A stretch of 6,426 bases of DNA from Holophaga sp. GTDB taxonomy: Bacteria; Acidobacteriota; Holophagae; Holophagales; Holophagaceae. Shown piece by piece: positions 1 to 5,698 of this stretch. The stretch is taken from the NCBI GenBank assembly GCA_030691225.1, contig JAUYES010000460.1, positions 1 through 6,426 on the forward strand, read 5' to 3'. The translations under genes and the position numbers were made by a program. Every line of letters begins with the position of its first letter. Position 1 is the stretch's first letter. The notes under the pieces were generated by a model. That model searched no databases. It saw nothing but the letters and a program-made list of their open reading frames with translations, and was not told the origin of the DNA.

Positions 1-306
1 TTGGCTCTCGCGGATTTCCAAGAACGGATGCGGCGCACCTTCAATCTGGATCGCGTCAACGTGGTTTGGCGACCGGGTAGTGAAGGTACCTCCGAAAGCA
101 CGGTCACGGTTGGAAAGACGCTTGCATTCCAAAACTGGAAGGTGCCCTTGGTCTTCACCCAGAAGAAGGTGGGTGATGTAACCACGCTCAGCGGCCAGAT
201 CGAATTGCGGTTAGGCAATCTTGTTCTACAACTGGGTCTTAGCCAATCGGGAGCCTCAGGTTTGAACCCTGCTGGAGAGATTCGGCATCGTTGGAGCCCG
301 AAATGA
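1..306 (+). CDS. TamB-like translocation/assembly protein, C-terminal end (5'-partial)
   Basis: This is the last 101 codons of a gene whose start lies left of the window. The frame is open to base 1, so the TTG there is probably an internal leucine codon rather than a start. The text fits the C-terminal TamB (formerly DUF490) domain: a segment rich in alternating polar and hydrophobic residues, a 'TVTVGK' strand like the V.VGK strand of that family, then 'LSGQIELRLGNLVLQLGLS' and a short basic tail ending RHRWSPK. TamB-family proteins are very long, inner-membrane-anchored periplasmic beta proteins that serve the outer membrane (autotransporter assembly with TamA, phospholipid movement). The downstream moaD-like gene overlaps it by 4 bp, so the two are probably translated together. 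The family call rests on the tail alone; another beta-rich AsmA-like protein is possible. Confidence 0.65.
   Translation: MALADFQERMRRTFNLDRVNVVWRPGSEGTSESTVTVGKTLAFQNWKVPLVFTQKKVGDVTTLSGQIELRLGNLVLQLGLSQSGASGLNPAGEIRHRWSPK
293..296 (+). promoter_or_regulatory. Ribosome binding site for the MoaD-like gene
   Basis: GGAG lies 6 nt before the ATG at 303, inside the last codons of the tamB-like gene. It supports ATG 303 over the in-frame TTG at 291, which would itself overlap this site and would add only MEPE before the conserved N-terminal strand. Confidence 0.6.
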
Positions 307-533
307 AAATTCAACTCCGCGCCTTTGCCAGGTATCGCGATCTGCTTGGCTTCGAGACCCTGCAGTGGGATTTTCCAGAGCCCACGACTCTGGCGGATCT
401 GTTGCTGAATCCGCAGTTGGCTGCCTTGCCCAAGGAAGCACTCTTAGCCGTGAACCAGAGCTTTGCGGCCAAGGAAACGATCCTGGCAGATGGCGATGAA
501 GTTGCCTTGATGCCGCCTGTTAGTGGCGGGTGA
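303..533 (+). CDS. moaD: MoaD/ThiS-family sulfur carrier protein (molybdopterin synthase small subunit-like)
   Basis: This is a 76-residue beta-grasp protein. It opens with the strand MKIQLRAFARYRDLLG, typical of MoaD ('V..FA..RE..G'), has 'TTLADLL' at the start of the first helix, 'LAVNQSFAAKET' in the centre and the 'LADGDEVALMPPVSGG' ending. The C-terminal Gly-Gly (residues 75-76) is the site that is adenylated and converted to a thiocarboxylate in MoaD. MoaD then donates sulfur, in complex with MoaE, to precursor Z (cPMP) to make molybdopterin in the cytoplasm. Length is normal for the family. The 'DGDEVALMPPVSGG' ending favours MoaD over ThiS, though a tungsten-cofactor or other sulfur-carrier role is possible. 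Its ATG overlaps the upstream stop (ATGA). No moaE or moeB lies in the window. The AOR-like gene at the right edge would need a pterin cofactor, but it is over 5 kb away and on the other strand. Confidence 0.85.
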   Translation: MKIQLRAFARYRDLLGFETLQWDFPEPTTLADLLLNPQLAALPKEALLAVNQSFAAKETILADGDEVALMPPVSGG

Positions 534-540
534 TCAGGCG

Positions 541-567
541 CTAACGGTGCCGTTTAGGTTGTTTTTT
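541..567 (+). terminator. Probable intrinsic terminator of the tamB-moaD unit
   Basis: Eight bases after the moaD stop there is an imperfect inverted repeat, CTAACG...CGTTTAG (541-557, one bulged T), followed by GTTGTTTTTT (558-567). On the plus strand this reads as a short hairpin plus U-run. The T-run overlaps the stop codon of the convergent lipB-nudix gene (TAA at 568-566). Read on the minus strand, the hairpin is not followed by a T-run, so it should act in one direction only. The stem is short, so confidence is moderate. Confidence 0.45.
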
Positions 568-1696
568 AGCAACGACTTAGGAGCCGCTGCAGTAGCTTGA
601 CGGCGTGTTTTGAGCCATCCCATCGCATCAGCATCAGGGCCTCCCCAAGGCCACACCAGCGGTATTCGCTGTGTTCCTCGGTGGCTAAGTGCACCATGGC
701 GTCCGGCGCCACTTCCATATGAAAGCAGGTTTCGGTATTGAAGAGGGGTTCTCCTGGGGGAAGGCCTAGCAGCATCGGATCCACCCAAAAGGTGTGAGCA
801 AAGTCCAGAGTGCTAAGGATTCCAGAGAGGCCTGCTTCTTCGCGAAGTTCCCGATGGGCCGCGACTTCAGGGGTTTCACCGGGCTCCAGAAGGCCCGTGA
901 CGCTTGACCACCAGAGGCCCTGGTCGGGTTGGCGCAGCATCATTAGCACCTCGGGGCCCGTTGGCCCTCGGCGCCAAGTCAGAGCTGAAACACTTCGAGA
1001 CTGGGGTTTCACAGGTAAAGGTTCGTAGCTGAATATTTCCGTAATGTGATGAATCAACCGATCGGCGGCCTGTTCCCAGGTAGGTGCGGCATCACCCAGC
1101 AGGGCAGCCAAGCTGCAAACACCCTTGTCGGTGATGCCACAGGGGGTGATCCAGCGGAAATGATGCAATTCCGGCGCTACGTTAAAGGCAATGCCATGAG
1201 TGGATACCCAGCGTTTAAGGTGAATCCCTAAGGCGCCGAGTTTCTCCCAGCCGCGCTCGGTATTGACCCAAACACCCGGAAAGCCCTCTAGGCGCTCGGC
1301 CACAACCTGGAAATCCGCAGCGGTGCGAATCATGGCCTCTTCCAGGCCCCGCACGAAACGACCCAGATCCTTGCGCCCATCGCCCAGGTTGCAGATGGGG
1401 TAGATCACAACTTGGCCCGGCCCGTGGTAGGTCACTTGGCCGCCCCGGTCGGTTTCGAATACCTCGACGCCACGTTCTTCAAGAAAGGCATCGTTCACGT
1501 GGATGTCATGACGTGTGGCGTTTCGCCCTAGGGTGAAGACCGGGGGGTGTTCTACTACCAACACCTGATCGGGCAGGGCACCGCTTAATACATCCAAGGC
1601 CAGGGCTTTCTGCATTCGCAGACCGGCCTCGTAAAAAACACTCCCCAGGGAGCGAATCTGCGCGGGGCGGGGGGTGCTGAAACCGATATCGACCAT
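566..1696 (-). CDS. lipB: Octanoyltransferase LipB fused to a C-terminal NudB-like Nudix hydrolase
   Basis: This is a 376-residue, two-domain cytoplasmic protein. Residues ~10-225 are LipB, which moves octanoyl from acyl carrier protein to lipoyl domains (first step of lipoate synthesis, followed by LipA). Visible motifs are VVEHPPVFTLGR (47-58), RGGQVTYHGPGQ (84-95), the catalytic lysine K152 in EKLGALGIHLKRW, and the acyl-accepting Cys C186 in ITPCGITDKGV. Residues ~234-374 are a Nudix domain with a perfect box GLLEPGE-x7-REL-REEAGL (G268-L290). Preceding 'WWSSVTG', later 'NTET' and 'EHSEYRW' match the layout of E. coli NudB (dihydroneopterin triphosphate pyrophosphatase, folate pathway). 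LipB alone is usually ~210-240 residues, so the Nudix part is a true extension. Start: ATG 1696 is the only good start; an in-frame TAG lies 57 bp upstream with no standard start codon between. No clear Shine-Dalgarno is seen. The Nudix substrate is inferred. Confidence 0.92.
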   Translation of the reverse strand: MVDIGFSTPRPAQIRSLGSVFYEAGLRMQKALALDVLSGALPDQVLVVEHPPVFTLGRNATRHDIHVNDAFLEERGVEVFETDRGGQVTYHGPGQVVIYPICNLGDGRKDLGRFVRGLEEAMIRTAADFQVVAERLEGFPGVWVNTERGWEKLGALGIHLKRWVSTHGIAFNVAPELHHFRWITPCGITDKGVCSLAALLGDAAPTWEQAADRLIHHITEIFSYEPLPVKPQSRSVSALTWRRGPTGPEVLMMLRQPDQGLWWSSVTGLLEPGETPEVAAHRELREEAGLSGILSTLDFAHTFWVDPMLLGLPPGEPLFNTETCFHMEVAPDAMVHLATEEHSEYRWCGLGEALMLMRWDGSKHAVKLLQRLLSRC

Positions 1697-1794
1697 GGGA
1701 CAAGTGTCGGGTAATCGGTTCAGCAGGGGAAGGTCGAGGATTCTGTTCTAAGATTCCCAGGCCAGTATGCCGAAGCATCCAACGGGGAAGGTTC
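1697..1794. promoter_or_regulatory. Divergent intergenic region between lipB-nudix and the sensor kinase gene
   Basis: This 98-bp gap separates two genes that read away from each other, so it should hold both promoters. I could not identify a convincing -35/-10 pair. A TAAGAT hexamer at 1749-1754 is a possible plus-strand -10 element but has no matching -35. A 9-base direct repeat GGGGAAGGT occurs at 1726-1734 and 1784-1792; the second copy contains the kinase ribosome binding site. No terminator hairpin or riboswitch-like fold is apparent. Confidence 0.4.
1784..1791 (+). promoter_or_regulatory. Ribosome binding site of the sensor kinase gene
   Basis: GGGGAAGG precedes the ATG at 1795. The GGGGA core sits 6 nt from the start. 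This supports ATG 1795, which is followed at once by a signal-peptide-like N-terminus. Confidence 0.55.
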
Positions 1795-4700
1795 ATGCAT
1801 CATTGGCTCCGTTTTCTCTTAAGCCTGGTGATGGCCTGCGGGCTGCTGGGGGAAGAGAACCGCCAACGTCCCTGGACTTCGCGGCCTACCTCATTGCAGT
1901 TTCAACACTTAAGCGTGAGTCATGGATTATCTCAAAGCACCGTGTACGCGATTCTTCAGGATAAACGCGGCTTTTTATGGTTTGGCACCGAGGATGGCCT
2001 GAACCGTTATGACGGCACTACTTTTAGGCCTTTTCGCCGGGAGGATGGCAATAACCGTTCGTTGCGAGCGAACTGGATTACTTGCCTGCTGGAGGATCGC
2101 AACGGCAGCCTATGGGTTGGCACCATGTCGGGTGGCCTCCATCGCTATGACCGGGACCATGACGCCTTCCAGCGCGTGTCGCTGGATCCAAGCAACCCGG
2201 AAGCCCCTCAGGACATCACGACTCTGGCCGAGGATAAGGAGGGCAATCTTTGGATTGGAACCTACGGCAGCGGCCTCGCCCTTTTCTCCAAAGATCAAGT
2301 CGCGGCAGCCAATCCAATTCCCCAGGTTTTTCTTCCCAATCCTGAGAAGCCAGGCAGTCTTCCGGGTTTTGATCCCCGAGCCATCCTTTGCGATCGCCAG
2401 GGTCGGGTGTGGTTGGGATTTCAGGATGGTGGTCTAGCCCAGGTGAAAAGAAGTGCCGCGAGCATCACCTTCCAAGCTTTCGCCGCGCCTAGCGATGGCA
2501 CCGCGCCCAGGAATATCAATGCCATTGGGGAGGATTCGCATGGCGTGATTTGGATCGGGTGCGAACAGGGTTTTTTCAGTCTGCAACCTGGCCAAACGCG
2601 GTTTCAACGACACCTTGCGAAACCAGGAATTCCCGGAGGGCTTGGCAAGGATCATGTGCGCCGGATCGTGCCCGATCGCGCTGGAACGCTATGGATCGGC
2701 ACCGACGGCGGTGGTCTGCATCGCATGCTGCCTCGGTCCCGCCCGGAAGATCCACCCCAATTTCGCCGCTTCGTGAACGACGCTCGCAATCCTTTTAGCC
2801 TGAGCAGCAATGCCATCGAATCTATTTATGAGGATCGATCCAACGTGCTGTGGGTGGGGTGTTATGTTGCAGGACTGAACAAGGTTGCGCTCAGTGCCTT
2901 TGGCGAGGAGCGGGAACGCAGTGCCTTGGTGAAATACCTTCATAATCCTTCCGACAGTTCCAGCCTTAGTGGCAATGCGATCAACGCCATCCTGGTCGAT
3001 CGTTTTGGGAGCCTTTGGGTTGGCACCGAAGCCTTTGGTTTGAATCGGGCGATCTCCAAGCGCGGGGGTGAAGCCTTGAGTTTCGAGCGCTTCCGAGCTG
3101 CGCCTGGGGTGGGTTCACTGCAGGATGATGTCGTCACCTGCCTGTACGAGGATCGTCAGGGGCGACTATGGGGCGGAGGTGTTTCGGGAGGACTTTTCCA
3201 GGTGGAGGGTACCTCTCCCGGTCAGCGCCCTCGGTTTACCCATTACCAAAACAAAACCGGCAATTCCGCGAGCCTGCGGAGCAATTTCGTTAACTGCATT
3301 CGAGAAGATAGCCAGGGGAATCTCTGGGTTGGAAGCATGGATGGTGGTTTAAGCCGCTTTGATCCCGCCACGGGGAAGGTGAAGGGCTTCAGCATCAAGG
3401 ACGAGAATCTCGGGACTGATACGGTAGATGATATTCGCGAGGACCGTTTTGGAACCCTCTGGTTGGCTACCTTTAACGGCATCGCCCGCTTCCGACCCGA
3501 TTCGGGCGAAGTTCGGGTCTATCGTCCTGACGGTCAGCCAGGTTCGCTAAATTATGGCAATGTGCTCTGCCTTCATATCGATCCCGAGGGCGTTCTGTGG
3601 GCTGGTACCAACGGTGCTGGGCTTAATCGCATGGAAATCCCCCCTTGGAATGGTGCCAAGCCCTTCTTTACTCGGGTTGATCCCGAGGCCGGCATTCCGG
3701 CTACGGTGATCACTTCCATTGAGGAAGGAACCCAAGGTCTGCTTTGGGTGAGTACGAGTCGAGCCCTGTATCGCTACGATCGACGCACGCTCAAGGGGCG
3801 AACCATTGGTGTCCAAGATCAGATCAAGGGCAACGAATTCTTGCGCCGCGCCTCCTTCAAGACGGCTTTGGGGGAACTCTTTTTCGGGGGCACCCGTGGC
3901 CTCAATCTTTTCCACCCAGATGACATTACGATCAACTCCACCGTGCCCGCTTTGGCCCTCACGGATTTCCAGTTGTTCAACCAGTCGGTGCCCGTTGGTA
4001 AGCCCTTCTACGACCGAAAAATTTTGGACAAAAGCATCACCGAGAGTTCAGAACTAACCCTGCTGCCTGGGGATACGGTAGTCACCTTCACCTTCGCGGC
4101 CTTGCACTTTGTGGCTCCGGAACACAACCAATACCAGTACCGCCTCGAAGGGCTCGAAGACCGATGGAGCCTGCTCGGAAATCGAAATCTCCTGACCTTC
4201 ACCACGCTCCCATCAGGCACCTACACTCTGCGCGTAAAGGGTTCCAATTCCGATGGTCTTTGGAACGAAGAGGGGCTGAGCCTGCGCATTCGGGTGCTGC
4301 CTCCCTGGTACCAGACGTGGTGGTTCATCACCGCCTCGATCGTGTTCGGCATTGCGCTTGTGGGCGGCGGGGTTAAGTGGCGTTTGGCACAGCTGGAGAA
4401 GAACACGTTTGAATTGGAAACACGAGTCACTCAGCGAACGGAGGCTCTTGCACTCGCCAATGCACGCCTTCACGAGATCAATCGTCAGAAGGAAAAACTA
4501 ACGGCCATGCTGGTGCATGATCTTCGGTCTCCCCTCACCGCCATCATGGGCACTCTGGACATCATGGAAGAGGAACAGACCTTGAATCTGCGCTTGCTGG
4601 GGCGCGCGCGAGTAAGTATCCGCCACATGATCACCATGCTCAACGACATGCTGGAAGTGTTCCGCACGCGAGAAGGCGGCATGCCTCTGGATTTAGCCAA

Positions 4701-5160
4701 GGTGGATGCCGAAAGCATTCTCGTAGCCGTGCGGGGCGCCTTTGAGGTGCAGTGCAGCAAAAAGGGAATCACGCTGCTTTCTCCAGGTGCCGAAGGCTTG
4801 CCTGAGTTCACGGCCGACCCAGGCAAGGTGGAACGTGCTCTTTCAAACCTCTTGGGCAACGCCCTGAAATACACGCCCCAGGGTGGCACCATTACGGTGA
4901 TCGCCAGTCACGAACAGAACACGACTCCACCTCGGATTAGTTTCGAAGTGAGTGATACCGGCTCAGGCATCGCCCCCGATCAGATTTGCCATATTTTTGA
5001 TCCCTATCGCCAAGCCTCTTTGAAGGATGCCAACCTTGGTGTGGGCCTAGGCCTGGCCATTGTTTCCCGCATCATGGAGGCCCACCAGGGAGAGGTGCGT
5101 GTTTCGAGCATCCTTAACCAGGGCACGACCTTTAAGCTGTCGTTTCCCCTAGTTCTGTGA
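1795..5160 (+). CDS. Two-component sensor histidine kinase with double Reg_prop propeller and Y_Y_Y domain
   Basis: This is a 1121-residue inner-membrane kinase. Residues 1-~20 look like a signal peptide (MHHWLRFLLSLVMACGLLG); VMAC at 12-15 could be a lipobox. Residues ~35-710 hold fourteen Reg_prop-type repeats of 45-55 residues, each with an LWxGT-like core followed by GGL.R; this equals two seven-bladed beta-propellers in the periplasm. Residues ~720-838 form a Y_Y_Y domain (YQYRLEGLEDRW near 782) ending PPWYQTWWF, then one transmembrane helix (~843-863), a coiled coil (~865-905), HisKA with phospho-acceptor H908 in HDLRSPLTAIMG, and HATPase_c with N box (N1022 in NLLGNALKY), G1 (D1054, DTGSGI), F motif (IFDPY) and G2 (GVGLGL, 1082-1087). 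The catalytic core looks intact. The architecture resembles Bacteroides hybrid two-component systems but stops after the ATPase domain, with no receiver or AraC module. A separate response regulator is therefore needed, and none is in the window. The ligand is unknown. Confidence 0.95.
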   Translation: MHHWLRFLLSLVMACGLLGEENRQRPWTSRPTSLQFQHLSVSHGLSQSTVYAILQDKRGFLWFGTEDGLNRYDGTTFRPFRREDGNNRSLRANWITCLLEDRNGSLWVGTMSGGLHRYDRDHDAFQRVSLDPSNPEAPQDITTLAEDKEGNLWIGTYGSGLALFSKDQVAAANPIPQVFLPNPEKPGSLPGFDPRAILCDRQGRVWLGFQDGGLAQVKRSAASITFQAFAAPSDGTAPRNINAIGEDSHGVIWIGCEQGFFSLQPGQTRFQRHLAKPGIPGGLGKDHVRRIVPDRAGTLWIGTDGGGLHRMLPRSRPEDPPQFRRFVNDARNPFSLSSNAIESIYEDRSNVLWVGCYVAGLNKVALSAFGEERERSALVKYLHNPSDSSSLSGNAINAILVDRFGSLWVGTEAFGLNRAISKRGGEALSFERFRAAPGVGSLQDDVVTCLYEDRQGRLWGGGVSGGLFQVEGTSPGQRPRFTHYQNKTGNSASLRSNFVNCIREDSQGNLWVGSMDGGLSRFDPATGKVKGFSIKDENLGTDTVDDIREDRFGTLWLATFNGIARFRPDSGEVRVYRPDGQPGSLNYGNVLCLHIDPEGVLWAGTNGAGLNRMEIPPWNGAKPFFTRVDPEAGIPATVITSIEEGTQGLLWVSTSRALYRYDRRTLKGRTIGVQDQIKGNEFLRRASFKTALGELFFGGTRGLNLFHPDDITINSTVPALALTDFQLFNQSVPVGKPFYDRKILDKSITESSELTLLPGDTVVTFTFAALHFVAPEHNQYQYRLEGLEDRWSLLGNRNLLTFTTLPSGTYTLRVKGSNSDGLWNEEGLSLRIRVLPPWYQTWWFITASIVFGIALVGGGVKWRLAQLEKNTFELETRVTQRTEALALANARLHEINRQKEKLTAMLVHDLRSPLTAIMGTLDIMEEEQTLNLRLLGRARVSIRHMITMLNDMLEVFRTREGGMPLDLAKVDAESILVAVRGAFEVQCSKKGITLLSPGAEGLPEFTADPGKVERALSNLLGNALKYTPQGGTITVIASHEQNTTPPRISFEVSDTGSGIAPDQICHIFDPYRQASLKDANLGVGLGLAIVSRIMEAHQGEVRVSSILNQGTTFKLSFPLVL
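1897..3925 (+). repeat. Fourteen tandem propeller repeats coding for the kinase sensor region
   Basis: These are protein-level repeats within the kinase gene, with diverged DNA. The conserved Trp of the LWxGT-like core falls at residues 62, 107, 153, 206, 253, 300, 353, 408, 459, 511, 556, 602 and 651; in the fourteenth, F696 takes the place of Trp (ELFFGGTRGLNLFH). Spacing is 45-55 residues. Each core is usually preceded by 'EDR.G' and followed by 'GGL.RYD'. Repeats 4, 5, 7 and 9 replace the Thr of GT (GF, GC, GC, GG); repeats 11 and 13 have AT and ST. The count fits two seven-bladed propellers, with the division near residues 375-385. Confidence 0.85.
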
Positions 5161-5164
5161 AGCG

Positions 5165-5698
5165 CTAGTGCAGTCCCTTGATCAAATACAGGGGCAGTCC
5201 CACGCCAATGCCTATGCCATAAACCAGATCCAAGCCAAGGTTCGCCAGGAAGGCGCCGAGGAACATAAGCAGGGCGATGGGCGTTCCGAAGATCTTGGCT
5301 AGCAGCCCTGCACCGCGACTCCAGATGGCATCCAGGATGGATTCTGCATCGCCATAGCTGGGAAAGGCATGCATGCCGATGGCGATGGCCAGCCAGAGTG
5401 GTAGGACTTTTTGCAGCCAAATGGATTCGGCAGGCACCAAGCCCTTCAACGAAACCCAGCCCAAACCAAAGGCCAGCGCGCTATTCACAAACAGCGGCCC
5501 TAGCCCGATCAGCACATGTCGGAAGGCTGAACGGGGGCGTTCGTGCAGAACATAGCCGGGAGGAATACCAAAGCGAAAGTAGCGCACCTTGAGCACCCTC
5601 GTACCCGTGAGGTGGCAGAACACCTGGTGGGCTAGTTCGTGAACGATGATGCCCGGAATCGAGGCCAGAGCCAGGAGGATACGCAGCAAGAAAAACAC
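5165..5698 (-). CDS. Small integral membrane HExxH metalloprotease, M50/site-2-protease-like
   Basis: From GTG 5698 this is a 177-residue, very hydrophobic protein. The first hydrophobic stretch (3-19) runs into HELAH (H20, E21, H24), the zinc-binding HExxH motif, followed by 'CHLTGTRV' as in M50-like membrane proteases. A second membrane stretch (~59-80) holds GPLFVN (67-72), like the GPxxN motif of site-2 proteases. A third (~97-113) is followed by HAFPSYGDAES, where D117 is a candidate third zinc ligand. The remaining stretch, ~137-172, is also hydrophobic. No PDZ domain is present and the protein is shorter than RseP or SpoIVFB. Start choice: GTG 5698 overlaps the upstream stop by one base (TAGTG). 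An in-frame GTG at 5749 would add a basic 17-residue leader but overlap the upstream gene by 52 bp. Neither has a clear Shine-Dalgarno. The gene ends 4 bp from the convergent kinase stop. The substrate is unknown. Confidence 0.75.
   Translation of the reverse strand: MFFLLRILLALASIPGIIVHELAHQVFCHLTGTRVLKVRYFRFGIPPGYVLHERPRSAFRHVLIGLGPLFVNSALAFGLGWVSLKGLVPAESIWLQKVLPLWLAIAIGMHAFPSYGDAESILDAIWSRGAGLLAKIFGTPIALLMFLGAFLANLGLDLVYGIGIGVGLPLYLIKGLH

Noticed and set aside
1749..1754. TAAGAT as a -10 promoter box for the kinase
   Set aside because: It matches only four of six consensus positions and has no -35 element at the right distance, so it is mentioned only within the intergenic entry.
1726..1792. 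Direct repeat GGGGAAGGT (1726-1734 and 1784-1792) as a regulator operator
   Set aside because: The second copy is the kinase ribosome binding site, the motif is a simple purine run, and two copies 58 bp apart are not enough to call an operator.
2009..2437. 142-codon plus-strand frame overlapping the start of the propeller region
   Set aside because: It is an out-of-frame shadow of the kinase gene; the true frame carries the regular LWxGT repeats through this stretch.
3547..3915. 122-codon minus-strand open frame opposite propeller repeats 12-14
   Set aside because: It is antisense to a clearly coding repeat region and has no family resemblance or ribosome binding site that I can see.
4485..4892. 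135-codon open frame on the minus strand inside the kinase gene
   Set aside because: It lies opposite the HisKA/HATPase coding region whose motifs are intact, its translation is Arg/Ser-rich with no recognisable motif, and it is best explained as a shadow of the real gene.
1795..5160. Complete hybrid two-component system (HTCS) with receiver and AraC domains
   Set aside because: The frame stops at 5160 right after the G2 box and final strands of HATPase_c; no receiver aspartate pocket or helix-turn-helix follows in any frame.
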